The notes: a model not told the origin generated them from the letters alone. A stretch of 44,032 bases of DNA from an uncultured Collinsella sp. (GCA_900541675.1 UQKU01000017.1:1-44032), one strand, 5' to 3'. Numbered from the stretch's first letter, positions 17,987-25,607 are shown. A program made the numbers and translations.

Positions 17987-19168
17987 TTACAGCTGCTCTG
18001 CCGGACGCTCGGGCGAGCTAAAGCCGGAGTCAAACGTGACGACGCATGATGCATCGGGCCTGCGCTCGTGCACGATGCGCGTGACGAGCTCCAGCAGCTC
18101 CTCGTCGGATATGTCAAAGCCGTCGGGACGCACCAGGTCAAACGAAACAAAGCCGTCGTGCTCGTGCAAGTCGTGGACGGAAAGCGCGGGGTCGATCTGC
18201 GCTACGCCGCGCTTGACCCAGCCGCGCAAGTCATCGCCGGTTGTTGCAATGGGGTCGCAGTGCAACGTGATGGCGATGCCCATCTGGCGTTTGATATCGT
18301 GTTCGATGGTGTCCAGAATCTCGTGGTGCTCAAAGGCATCGCCCTCGCCGGGCATTTCCACGTGTGCACTGGCAAACTGGCGGCCGGGGCCGTAGTCGTG
18401 CACCATGAGGTCATGAGTGCCCAGGACCTGGGGGTACGACATGATCCTGTCGCGGATTTCCTGGACGAGTTTGGGGTCGGGCGCTTGTCCCAGCAGCGGG
18501 CTGATGGCGTCGCGCACCAGGCCCATGCCGCTGATGCAAATGAAGATGCCCACGCCCAGGCCCGCCCAGCCATCGAGGTCAAAGCCGGTCGTTTGCGAAA
18601 TGAGCGCCGCCGCCAAGACCGAGCCCGAGGCGATGACATCGTTTTTGGAATCCTGCGCCGTGGCGATGAGCGTCTCCGAGTCGATGCGATTGCCCAGCGT
18701 GCGGTTGAACGCCGCCATCCAGAACTTGACGAGCATGGATGTAGCCAGTGCCGCAAGGGAAACGAGTGTGTAAGCGGTGGGGGAGGGCTTGATGATCTTG
18801 GTAACGGACTCGAGCACCAGGTTGATGCCGACGGCACAAACGAGGACGGCGACAACCAGACCGGCGAGGTATTCGTAGCGGCCGTGGCCATAGGGGTGGT
18901 CTTCGTCTGCCGGGCGGCTGGCAAGTCGGAATCCGAGCAGGCTCACGATGTTGCTCGACGCATCGGAGAGATTGTTGAAGGCGTCGGCGATGAGCGAGAC
19001 GGAGCCGGCGAGTAGGCCCGCGATGCCCTTGGCCAGACACAGGGTAATGTTGAGGCCAATGCAAATGAGGCTTGCGGCAAAGCCCGCGTTGGTACGGCGA
19101 GTCGTATCGACCGGCTCGCCCTCGCTGCCGGGAACAAGCGTATGTACCAGCCGATTTACAAATAGCAT
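17987..19168 (-). CDS. Cation diffusion facilitator exporter, Mn-type site
   Basis: This is a CDF-family proton-coupled divalent metal exporter, 393 residues, with six membrane helices and a long C-terminal cytoplasmic region. The TM2 site reads DAFNNLSD and the TM5 site DSKND. The metal quartet is therefore N65-D69-D173-D177 rather than the D-D-H-D of zinc exporters; N-D-D-D sites are known from Mn exporters such as MntE. HPYGHGRYEYLAGL is also typical. ATG 19168 is chosen because GAGGA lies about 8 nt upstream; an ATG at 19189 lacks a ribosome site. The gene is convergent with the membrane protein and shares its terminator. Confidence 0.9.
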   Translation of the reverse strand: MLFVNRLVHTLVPGSEGEPVDTTRRTNAGFAASLICIGLNITLCLAKGIAGLLAGSVSLIADAFNNLSDASSNIVSLLGFRLASRPADEDHPYGHGRYEYLAGLVVAVLVCAVGINLVLESVTKIIKPSPTAYTLVSLAALATSMLVKFWMAAFNRTLGNRIDSETLIATAQDSKNDVIASGSVLAAALISQTTGFDLDGWAGLGVGIFICISGMGLVRDAISPLLGQAPDPKLVQEIRDRIMSYPQVLGTHDLMVHDYGPGRQFASAHVEMPGEGDAFEHHEILDTIEHDIKRQMGIAITLHCDPIATTGDDLRGWVKRGVAQIDPALSVHDLHEHDGFVSFDLVRPDGFDISDEELLELVTRIVHERRPDASCVVTFDSGFSSPERPAEQL

Positions 19169-19386
19169 GGCGATCGTCCTCACAATCATGGTTAAGGGGA
19201 TAGTGTAGCTCGCATGGGCGCACCGTGCGCCGGTGCTCAGAAAATGCAGTAATGGTCTGCTGGAGCTAACGAGCGGCCCTTCTTGTCCGACCGGGTGCTC
19301 CATTTTGGGCCACATGGGTATGGGCATGTGCCTGCCTGCCCGACATACTTAATGTCGACAGCCCCTGCGCAAAGGAGGACGTTTCT

Positions 19387-20724
19387 ATGGACGAGATGTT
19401 TGCCATTAAATGCCAAAACTGCGGCGGCCCTATGTACTCACACCAGGCTAAACGCAGCTTTGAGTGCGCCTATTGCGGCACGGTCGTTCCGTGGCAGGCC
19501 GATGCGGGGGAGCCCAAGAGCGCCCTGGGCATTCGCCATACGCCACTGACGGTTGTCGATGGACTGCTTAAGCTCACCCACGTGTCGCAGCTCGAGCGCC
19601 CGGAGGACCCGGACTGGTATTTCTTCAATTCGTACTGGCGCAACCAGTCGGTTCTGGAGCATCTGCTGTGGGAGGACCGCGGCACAGCGCAGGAGTTCCA
19701 AGAGGCCACGCACGTGAGCATTCCCTGCCCCTTCTGCGGCGCGTCCTTTGAGGGATCATCGACCCAGCGCGTGTTTGAGTGCCCGTCCTGCGGCAATAAA
19801 ATCGGTGTAGCCGACCTGCTCAAGCCCGGTACGTTTAGTAAACGCTTGACCTTGGGCGTTGGTGCCGAGCATGTGCCTGAGCAGGGTATTCCCTGCGAAA
19901 TCTCGCCGCAACAGGCGCGTGCCAACGCGCTGCAGCTGGTGCGCCAGTACCCCGACGCCTTTGCTGGGCACGACGTGGAAGACGCGATTCAAAATGACAT
20001 GATGCTCTTCTACTTTCCCATGGCGCTCGCGGATTTGCGCATGATGGCGTCCTTCCCGGGCAGGGGCCTGAGCAAGGAGACCCTGGTGTACTACGAGGTG
20101 CTCGACTGGGCATACCCGCGGGCAAACTATCTGGATGTTCGCCTTATGGGCATTTTGGAGCCGTGGGACTTTGCCAAGGTCGGTCCGTTCGATCCCGCCA
20201 TGCAGGAAGGCGACTTCCGCGTTGTCTCCGTCGATGCATCTACCAAGGACCAGGTGGTCATTGATAAGCTGGCGCTCGACGTTGCCGGCAATGATGCCGA
20301 GGCGGTGCTGGGGCTCAATAAAAAGAGCATCCGCACCTGGGCGCGCAAGGCTCGCAAGCATAAGGACGGCCTGGTGATGGTACCGGTCTACTTTGTCGAT
20401 CGCCCAGCGACGGACAGCCGCGATGGCGAGCAGGTGCGCATTGCCGTAAACGGCCAGACGGGCCGCGCGGCCGCGGTGGTGTTTAGCGACAAGCGTGAGA
20501 CGCATGTGGTGGCGCCGCTCAACCCGAGCCTGCATCTGTCCGGAGAAAGCACCGTGCACGCCACGCCCATCGAGGTCAAATACGTTAAATCGCCCTTCCT
20601 CTACCAGATCGTGCGCAAGGGAGGCGGCGAGCAACCGCGCCAGGTGGCAGCGGTTGCCGAGGGTTCCTACCGAGAAGAAAAGCCCAAACGCAAGGGCTTG
20701 CTCGCTGCGATCTTTGGGAAGTAG
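19387..20724 (+). CDS. Double zinc-ribbon protein of unknown function
   Basis: The 445-residue protein opens with a four-Cys zinc ribbon (CQNCGG and CAYCG) and has a second one at about 118-140 (CPFCG and CPSCG). The remaining 300 residues look like a soluble mixed alpha/beta region with no motif I recognise, ending in a basic tail (EEKPKRKGLLAAIFGK). No signal peptide or clear membrane helix is seen. AAAGGAGGA 6-7 nt before ATG 19387 is a very strong ribosome site, suggesting high expression. It is probably monocistronic. Confidence 0.85.
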   Translation: MDEMFAIKCQNCGGPMYSHQAKRSFECAYCGTVVPWQADAGEPKSALGIRHTPLTVVDGLLKLTHVSQLERPEDPDWYFFNSYWRNQSVLEHLLWEDRGTAQEFQEATHVSIPCPFCGASFEGSSTQRVFECPSCGNKIGVADLLKPGTFSKRLTLGVGAEHVPEQGIPCEISPQQARANALQLVRQYPDAFAGHDVEDAIQNDMMLFYFPMALADLRMMASFPGRGLSKETLVYYEVLDWAYPRANYLDVRLMGILEPWDFAKVGPFDPAMQEGDFRVVSVDASTKDQVVIDKLALDVAGNDAEAVLGLNKKSIRTWARKARKHKDGLVMVPVYFVDRPATDSRDGEQVRIAVNGQTGRAAAVVFSDKRETHVVAPLNPSLHLSGESTVHATPIEVKYVKSPFLYQIVRKGGGEQPRQVAAVAEGSYREEKPKRKGLLAAIFGK

Positions 20725-20863
20725 GGGAGTAGTGCCGGTCGGCGCTGCGATCCGATAGCTAGAGGAACGGGGCAGCTCGCAGGAGTGCGGACTGTCGTCT
20801 GATTGTTTGAGGGTGCCAGATGTAAATAATCGGTGGAGCGGCTGCAAAAGAGCCGTCTCGCTG
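20725..20863. other. Intergenic stretch without recognised gene
   Basis: This is the left part of a 504-nt gap on the + strand. It has a small hairpin (CGGCT and AGCCG around 20840-20855) without a T-tract. No credible ORF was seen. The RNA-like elements and small ORF in the rest of the gap are listed separately. Confidence 0.5.
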
Positions 20864-20975
20864 GGTAAAATCAGGATGTGCCGCGGAACCCGCTCCTCAG
20901 CTAGTCACACTTCGGAAGCGCGGGCAACGCAGGTATTATCGTCTAAAGGGCCGGCTGCAACCGGCCCTTTTTATG
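20864..20975 (+). ncRNA. Putative small RNA, element A
   Basis: A -10-like TAAAAT (20866-20871) is followed by a structured GC-rich stretch and a clean Rho-independent terminator, predicting a transcript of about 95 nt. It shares three blocks in the same order with minus-strand element B: GGTAAAATC (20864-20872), GCCGCGGAA (20880-20888) and GCGGGCAACGC (20920-20930). CCCGC and GCGGG can pair, enclosing a CTTCGG tetraloop hairpin. No protein-coding gene follows. I do not recognise a named RNA family. Confidence 0.45.
20945..20975 (+). terminator. Rho-independent terminator
   Basis: Perfect 10-bp stem AAAGGGCCGG (20945-20954) with CCGGCCCTTT (20961-20970), loop CTGCAA, then further T residues. 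On the minus strand the T-tract is only three long, but the hairpin could also end the transcript carrying the 30-codon ORF. Confidence 0.85.
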
Positions 20976-20992
20976 ACTCCCTTCGCTATCCG

Positions 20993-21085
20993 TTACTGCT
21001 TATATTCCCGCCAGATCGAGTAGAGGTTCCGGGCAATGCCGGTCACATACATCGAGAGGCGCAGGATTTCAAGAAACAAGTTCAT
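20993..21085 (-). CDS. Putative 30-residue hydrophobic/amphipathic peptide
   Basis: An ATG-TAA reading frame of 31 codons encodes a peptide starting MNLFLEILRLSMYVTGIA and ending SIWREYKQ. It would form an amphipathic or marginal membrane helix with a charged C-terminus. Codon choice fits the genome and a GGGGTG stretch lies about 6 nt before the ATG. It follows minus-strand RNA-like element B and is ended by the hairpin at 20945-20970. It could be a leader peptide, a type I toxin or a small membrane protein; it may also be chance. No homologue is known to me. Confidence 0.4.
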   Translation of the reverse strand: MNLFLEILRLSMYVTGIARNLYSIWREYKQ

Positions 21086-21153
21086 AGGCTTCACCCCAAT
21101 CGGAGATCGGAGCGTTGCCCGCAGGCGGATTCCGCGGCAGTCAAGATTTTACC
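21086..21153 (-). ncRNA. Putative structured leader, element B
   Basis: Read on the minus strand this contains GGTAAAATC (21153-21145), GCCGCGGAA (21138-21130) and GCGGGCAACGC (21122-21112) in the same order as element A, with a shorter central stem. TAAAAT may be a -10 box. It directly precedes the 30-codon ORF, so it may be that ORF's 5' leader or a duplicated small RNA. Confidence 0.4.
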
Positions 21154-21228
21154 TCACAGGCCGCGGTGGGAGACATCCTGCCCATTCCATGGTTTGGAAC
21201 AGTGTCGATCTAACGGGCAATCAAACCC

Positions 21229-21414
21229 CTAGCACTCTTTGAATTGAGCAAGCATCTGCCCGAAGAAGCTGAGCCCGGATGGCTCATAAATGAGTGAGCC
21301 GCCATCTTCGGTTCGGTAGACCCCGCAGGGGAGGTAACGCCCGTCGGGGAGAACATAGAGGTTGGCTTCTTCCTTCAGTCCTGCTGGAAATAGCGGAATC
21401 CCGTTTTCGTCCAC
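21229..21414 (-). CDS. Small hypothetical protein, probable ACG or lost start
   Basis: This is a short protein ending SFFGQMLAQFKEC with a conserved-looking body (LYVLPDGRYLPCGVY, GGSLIYEPSG). I do not recognise a family. The first usable codon in frame is GTG 21414, but it has no ribosome site. Twelve codons further upstream an ACG (21450-21448) sits 4 nt after a perfect AGGAGG (21460-21455), and the intervening residues (ERKIANIDEFQV) read like normal protein. The true start is therefore probably at 21450, either a rare ACG start or an ATG mutated to ACG. It follows the ADP-ribosylglycohydrolase gene by 35 nt at that start and may be in its operon. Confidence 0.55.
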   Translation of the reverse strand: MDENGIPLFPAGLKEEANLYVLPDGRYLPCGVYRTEDGGSLIYEPSGLSFFGQMLAQFKEC

Positions 21415-21485
21415 TTGGAACTCGTCTATATTTGCGATCTTTCTTTCCGTGGTGCCTCCTGGTCAGTTTCTATCGTAAGTGCGCC

Positions 21486-22274
21486 CTAAAACAAACACTG
21501 CTCTATCAGCTCTTTACCGCGCAAGGCGTCGGTCCACTCCTGCGGAATTGCGTCGATGCCGTATACCGTGCCGGCGAGGGCGCCGGCAACGGCTGCGGTG
21601 GTATCGGTGTCGTCGCCTAGGTTGACGGCGGCAAGCACGCAATCTTCGTAGCTGTTAGTGTTGACGAAGCACCAGGTGGCTGCCTTAAGCGTGTCGCGCA
21701 CGAAGCCACCTGACTTGATCTCCTGCTCAGGCATGCCTTTCAGATGGAGTGCCCACGAGGGGAGCGCGTCGTTCATCACATTCCTCATCAGCTCAACAAA
21801 TATGATGCATGCATCGGTTGATGTTCTGTGGGCGTGCGTGATTGCCGAGACCTCGCGGATCTCGTTGTCCGTCGCATCGGTGAACGCTAGGGGAGCGATG
21901 CGCATGAGCGATCCGTTGCCGTTGTCGCGCTCGCCGGAGCCTCCTTTGCCGGTGTGCAAAGCGCGGGCGGTCGTGCCGCCGTAATCGAAAACGCCGTCGA
22001 TCGTATACTCGCCACGGGCAATCCAACTTACGAACTTGTCGCGCATGTCCGCGGTGTCGATGTGCCCAAGCTCCCTAATCGAGTCGCAGGTAGCAAGCGT
22101 CATGGACGTGTCATCGCTCCAGGTGCCGGCGGGCTGCCCATGCGTGCCGTAGCCGATCATGTCGGTGCATTCGAACGTGCCGCGGGGCCTGAACTCGTAG
22201 GGAACGCCCAGTGCGTCGCCGACGGCGAGCCCATAGATGCAGTCGCGCAGTGTTGTTTTCGGTCTGTCTGTCAT
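21486..22274 (-). CDS. ADP-ribosylglycohydrolase family protein
   Basis: This DraG/ARH-type hydrolase has 262 residues and would remove ADP-ribose from proteins or small molecules using a dinuclear metal site. Family motifs are GDALGVPYEF, the metal-binding TWSDDTSMTL, GNGSLMRIAP and NLGDDTDTTAAVAGALAG; all key acidic residues are present. GGAG lies 6 nt before the ATG. The DUF1016 nuclease gene lies 63 nt upstream and a small gene follows. No ADP-ribosyltransferase partner is seen. Alternatives such as ADP-ribosyl-arginine versus -serine hydrolase cannot be told apart here. Confidence 0.92.
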   Translation of the reverse strand: MTDRPKTTLRDCIYGLAVGDALGVPYEFRPRGTFECTDMIGYGTHGQPAGTWSDDTSMTLATCDSIRELGHIDTADMRDKFVSWIARGEYTIDGVFDYGGTTARALHTGKGGSGERDNGNGSLMRIAPLAFTDATDNEIREVSAITHAHRTSTDACIIFVELMRNVMNDALPSWALHLKGMPEQEIKSGGFVRDTLKAATWCFVNTNSYEDCVLAAVNLGDDTDTTAAVAGALAGTVYGIDAIPQEWTDALRGKELIEQCLF

Positions 22275-22337
22275 GGAAAGCTCCTCTTATCCCAGGTGAT
22301 GTGGAGCGCCATCGGTGGTGTCGGTCGCAACGTATTG

Positions 22338-23387
22338 CTATCCTTGTGCTTCGCCATTAGTCGCTTCGTTGATGGCGCGGTACTCGGCACTCAGCTCGCG
22401 CGCCAGCTCTTCCTTACTTGGAAGATACGGCAGGTATTTGGCGGCAAACACTTGGTCGTTGTCTTCGGGCAGCGTGTACTCGACAATCGAATCGCTTTTG
22501 TCCGCGCAGAGTACGATGCCTATGGGCGGATTGTCGCCTTCGTTCATGAGCTCGCGCGTGTAGTAGTTCACATACATTTGCATCTGGCCCAAGTCCTGGT
22601 GCGCAAGATCGTCCGTCTTAAGGTCGATAAGCACGAAGCAGCGCATCAGATAGTTGTAAAACACAAGGTCAATATAGAAATGGCGCCCATCAAAGGTGAT
22701 GCGCTTTTGGCGCGCCTCGAAAGCGAAGCCACGGCCAAGCTCCAGTAGGAACTTCTGAAGATGTGTGATGAGCGCCTGCTCTGGATCGCTCTCGCGAAAC
22801 GCAGTATCGTCCGAGAAACCTAAAAACTCCAGTACATATGGGTCGCGGATGATATCCTCGGGGCGACGAGCCGGGGCGCTCTTCTGGATTTCTTGGGCGG
22901 CGGCCTCCTTGTCCTTGCTGGCAAGCAGGCGCTCGCGGAACATGGTGTTGATCTGGCGCTCGAGCTGACGCGTGCTCCAGCGAGAGTCAGCGCATTCGTT
23001 CATGTACCAGGCGCGAGCTTCGGGGTCGGGAATGCGCATCAGCCTGCGGTAATGAGTCCAGCTCAATTCGCTACGCAGTGCGTCGCGAATTGGAAACGCA
23101 AGAAAGAACTGACGCATATTGCGAAGGTTTGCGATGCCAAAGCCTCTTCCGAAATCCGCTGTAAGCCTTCTGGAGAGGCCCGCAATCAATGCCTCTCCAT
23201 ATGCTGCGCGCTCCTCTCCACCCTGTTCATCAACAATACTCTTGCCGATTTCCCAATATGCCTCAACCATCGCAAAGTTAACGGCGGTATAGGCCTTGTC
23301 GCGAGCGGCGTTGAGAATCGAGGAAACCTGCTTGTAAAAACCTTCGGGCACGATTGCCGATTCTCCACGGTTTACCAGTTCGCCCAT
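22338..23387 (-). CDS. DUF1016 / YhcG-type PD-(D/E)XK nuclease
   Basis: The 349-residue protein matches the YhcG/DUF1016 layout: an N-terminal helical DNA-binding-like half (AYWEIGKSIVDEQ; LSWTHYRRLMRI) and a C-terminal PD-(D/E)XK domain (DGRHFYIDLVFYNYLMRCFV then LIDLKT, with QMQMYVNYY). The catalytic Asp and the D-x-K triad are present. Such genes are patchily distributed and often near defence or mobile genes. ATG 23387 is preferred to the adjacent GTG 23390; the ribosome site is weak. It heads a minus-strand group with the ADP-ribosylglycohydrolase. Confidence 0.9.
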   Translation of the reverse strand: MGELVNRGESAIVPEGFYKQVSSILNAARDKAYTAVNFAMVEAYWEIGKSIVDEQGGEERAAYGEALIAGLSRRLTADFGRGFGIANLRNMRQFFLAFPIRDALRSELSWTHYRRLMRIPDPEARAWYMNECADSRWSTRQLERQINTMFRERLLASKDKEAAAQEIQKSAPARRPEDIIRDPYVLEFLGFSDDTAFRESDPEQALITHLQKFLLELGRGFAFEARQKRITFDGRHFYIDLVFYNYLMRCFVLIDLKTDDLAHQDLGQMQMYVNYYTRELMNEGDNPPIGIVLCADKSDSIVEYTLPEDNDQVFAAKYLPYLPSKEELARELSAEYRAINEATNGEAQG

Positions 23388-23554
23388 CACTGTCGCCCCA
23401 CTTTCCTCTTGTGGAATGCATCTTTATCGCATTTAGTTTAAAGCCTCGCGCGGACACGAATTGCTGTGCTGTCTGACATCTTCGCATGGGGCCTTGAGGT
23501 GGTTAAAATGTGGCCATAGAGACAGTTTTAACGAACCCCATGGGGGTGACGCGC

Positions 23555-23824
23555 ATGGACAACAACACCTTGCTGTTCCAGGACAAAGGTTCGGGCGGGT
23601 TTAAAGACGTCAGGATCTACCCCAACCGCATCGAGGTGCTCAAGAAGGGCACTTTCGGCGGCAAGCATATCGAGATTGTCTACCTTAAGGACATCACGGG
23701 CGTTAACAGGATCAAGGGCCGCAATGTTTTTCTGCGCAACAGGTTGTTGACTGCCTGTGTCTTTTGCCTGAGCAGCCGCTCCCGGGCTCAGGAATTCGTC
23801 AACGTGCTCAATATGGTGATGTGA
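23555..23824 (+). CDS. Small PH-like domain protein
   Basis: I do not recognise a named family. The 89-residue product looks all-beta with a final helix (FKDVRIYPNRIEVLKKG, IEIVYLKDITGVNRIKG, RAQEFVNVLNMVM), resembling short bacterial pleckstrin-homology-like domains. ATG 23555 is chosen because GGGGGTG lies 6-7 nt upstream. A GTG at 23510 would add 15 residues but follows a TAAAAT that may be the -10 box. No signal peptide; it probably binds a membrane or partner protein, which is inference. Confidence 0.65.
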   Translation: MDNNTLLFQDKGSGGFKDVRIYPNRIEVLKKGTFGGKHIEIVYLKDITGVNRIKGRNVFLRNRLLTACVFCLSSRSRAQEFVNVLNMVM

Positions 23825-23841
23825 CCGGGCGCTTTCGAACA

Positions 23842-23883
23842 CAAAAAGCCGGGATGCAAGGAGTCACACCTTGCATCCCGGCT
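23842..23883 (-). terminator. Rho-independent terminator of lipoprotein gene
   Basis: Perfect 15-bp stem (23847-23861 with 23869-23883), followed on the minus strand by TTTTTGT. It lies 35 nt after the lipoprotein stop and could also stop + strand transcripts, less efficiently. Confidence 0.8.
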
Positions 23884-23918
23884 GAGCTAAAACGGCGCTG
23901 CTGCATGCCGTTGGAGCT

Positions 23919-24512
23919 TTAGCGCTTGATCTCGATATCGTCGAGCTTAACGTCCATGGCCTCGGTTTTTGCCTCGGCGATGTCATCGGCAAATTCCAGA
24001 GACTTCATCATGGTTTCGACGGCATCCTTGTGCTCCTCGACATTGTCGATGCGCACGTAGACGCTGCCGCCGCCTGCTTCGGTGAAGTACTCAGTCGTCA
24101 CGCCGCCCGAGTGTGTATAGGAAGCGTTGCGCCAAGTCTTGCCGTTGTACTTGACGGGGTCATTCTCGGTCCACTCAAAGCTGGCATTCCACTTTGCCTC
24201 GTAGTCGAACAGCTCGTCGGCGTTCTTGTCAGGATCGAAGACGGGGATGAAGCGGTCGCTGGCGTGCTCGCTCTCGGTGAACTTAAACTGGGCCCTGTCG
24301 GCCGTGTCGCCGGCAACATCGGTGATCTCAACGCCCTCGGGGACCTCGACCTTAAACCAAATGAAGTCGGTCCTCATATCCACGGCCGGCTTTTCTGCTC
24401 CGCCGCCACCGCCACTGCCGGTAGCGCCGCCGCTTCCGCCACAGCCCACCAGGGCAACCGCGGCAAAGAGACTGATGCAGAGGGTGAGAATCGCAAAGGC
24501 CTTCTTTTTCAT
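23919..24512 (-). CDS. Secreted lipoprotein of unknown function
   Basis: The 197-residue protein has a lipoprotein signal peptide: KKK at the N-terminus, a hydrophobic core, and lipobox LVGC with Cys24 as the lipidated residue. A Gly/Ser linker follows (GGSGGATGSGGGGG), then about 150 residues that are acidic and mostly beta (FIWFKVEVPEGVEI; GGSVYVRIDNVEEH). No enzyme motif is seen. AGGAGG lies 8 nt before the ATG. It is single-gene, with its own terminator. A substrate-binding or cell-envelope role is possible; nothing in the sequence decides. Confidence 0.88.
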   Translation of the reverse strand: MKKKAFAILTLCISLFAAVALVGCGGSGGATGSGGGGGAEKPAVDMRTDFIWFKVEVPEGVEITDVAGDTADRAQFKFTESEHASDRFIPVFDPDKNADELFDYEAKWNASFEWTENDPVKYNGKTWRNASYTHSGGVTTEYFTEAGGGSVYVRIDNVEEHKDAVETMMKSLEFADDIAEAKTEAMDVKLDDIEIKR

Positions 24513-24584
24513 GGTCGTGTCCTCCTCGATCTGTAACCGCCCATGGATTACCTGCTTTTACTGTACGCGTTGACGGCTCGCTAG

Positions 24585-24603
24585 GGTGGGCCATGTGTCC
24601 CAT
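24585..24603. repeat. 19-bp direct repeat, copy 1
   Basis: GGTGGGCCATGTGTCCCAT here is repeated exactly at 24793-24811. The core GGGCCATGTGTCCC is an imperfect palindrome, so each copy could be a dimeric regulator site. This copy lies 73 nt upstream of the lipoprotein start. Confidence 0.6.
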
Positions 24604-24650
24604 TCTGAGGGCCGGATTTGCGCCGTTAAGTGGCAATATGTTCGGGCGCA

Positions 24651-24684
24651 AAAGAGGGGAGGGCCGATGTTGTCGGCCCTCCCC
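24651..24684 (-). terminator. Minus-strand terminator without assigned gene
   Basis: 12-bp stem (24656-24667 with 24673-24684) followed on the minus strand by CTTTTG. The next minus-strand gene begins downstream of it, so it would end a transcript starting between about 24690 and 24960. Confidence 0.55.
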
Positions 24685-24792
24685 GGGGTTGGGTGCCCGT
24701 TGTTTTAATGGGGCGCGCGTACGTGGGCGTTGCCCCAACAGATTCCTTGTTTATAGATATGCCCCAGTTTGTGACGTCCGGAAGTCCCGAAA

Positions 24793-24811
24793 GGTGGGCC
24801 ATGTGTCCCAT
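24793..24811. repeat. 19-bp direct repeat, copy 2
   Basis: Exact second copy of the sequence at 24585-24603, 208 nt away, lying 162 nt upstream of the fchA start. Confidence 0.6.
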
Positions 24812-24972
24812 GTTTGCGTTGGCATGGCCTATCGTGTGCCATAGAAATCCGCGATGGCCAGGTGTACTGACGCTAATGTGCTTATGGGCTAGACTTAGCA
24901 TCATTACGTGTTTGATGCGGTTGGCCGGCGGTTGCCGCCCGACCGATCTATATGACTTGAAGGTGCATGCGT

Positions 24973-25605
24973 ATGAGCCAAGAGATGATGGACAAGACCT
25001 GTCGCGGGTTTGCCGAGGCGCTGGCCGCGCGCGAGCCGGTTCCTGGCGGTGGCAGCGCGAGCGCCTTTGTGGGCGCGCTGGGCGCCTCGCTGTGTGGAAT
25101 GGTTGCCCGCTACGGTGCGACCAATCCCGCGCTTGCTGATCGTGCGGATGACCTGACGCGCGCGTTTGCCCAGGCTGATGAGCTGGCGCAGGAACTAGTG
25201 GGTCTGGTTGCCGAGGATGTGCGCGCGTACGGCCAGGTGTCTGCGGCATACGGTATTCCTTGTGATGACCCGGCTCGACCCGTGGCGATTCAGGACGCGT
25301 TGCGCGTGGCGGCCATGCCACCGTATCGGATCATGGATGCCTGCGCCCGCGCGCTGGCGCTGCTCGAGGACATGGCCGACAAGGGTTCGCGCCAGTTGCT
25401 GTCCGACGTGGCATGCGGCGCCGTGTTCTGCCGCGCCGCCATGCAAGGCGCGAGCCTGACGCTCTTTGCCAACACCACATCTATGAAAGACCGGGCGCGC
25501 GCCGAGGAACTCGAGGCGGCGTGCGATGAACTACTAGATACGTGGCTGCCGCGCGCCGATGCACTGGCGCGCCGTGCTGCTGACGCCGCAAGGAAGAGGG
25601 GATAG
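24973..25605 (+). CDS. fchA: Cyclodeaminase/cyclohydrolase family protein (FchA-like)
   Basis: The 210-residue, largely helical protein belongs to the formiminotransferase-cyclodeaminase C-domain family, which includes the stand-alone methenyl-THF cyclohydrolase FchA. The glycine-rich folate-binding loop PVPGGGSASAFVGALGASL is diagnostic. The folD start lies 2 nt after its stop, so the two are one operon. ATG 24973 is preferred to ATG 24967 because AAGGTG is then 7 nt upstream. In this context, with a FolD that lacks cyclohydrolase residues, cyclohydrolase (methenyl-THF to 10-formyl-THF) is more likely than cyclodeaminase. No histidine-degradation genes are adjacent. Confidence 0.85.
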   Translation: MSQEMMDKTCRGFAEALAAREPVPGGGSASAFVGALGASLCGMVARYGATNPALADRADDLTRAFAQADELAQELVGLVAEDVRAYGQVSAAYGIPCDDPARPVAIQDALRVAAMPPYRIMDACARALALLEDMADKGSRQLLSDVACGAVFCRAAMQGASLTLFANTTSMKDRARAEELEAACDELLDTWLPRADALARRAADAARKRG

Positions 25606-25607
25606 CC

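Larger units (their letters stand above)
24513..24972. other. 460-nt intergenic region with orphan terminator and direct repeat
   Basis: No credible ORF was found. The region holds a perfect 19-bp direct repeat and a minus-strand terminator that no annotated gene needs. A minus-strand small transcript between about 24690 and 24960 is possible. Confidence 0.5.

Noticed and set aside
18068..19015. + strand ORF over the CDF exporter
   Set aside because: The minus frame has complete CDF motifs and a ribosome site.
20807..21232. 141-codon + strand ORF in the intergenic gap
   Set aside because: It runs through a perfect Rho-independent terminator, has no ribosome site and low-complexity composition.
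24626..25321. 231-codon minus ORF, including a MGHMAH start in the direct repeat
   Set aside because: It passes through a terminator hairpin and most of fchA in antisense; a MGHMAH string recurs only because the DNA repeat does.
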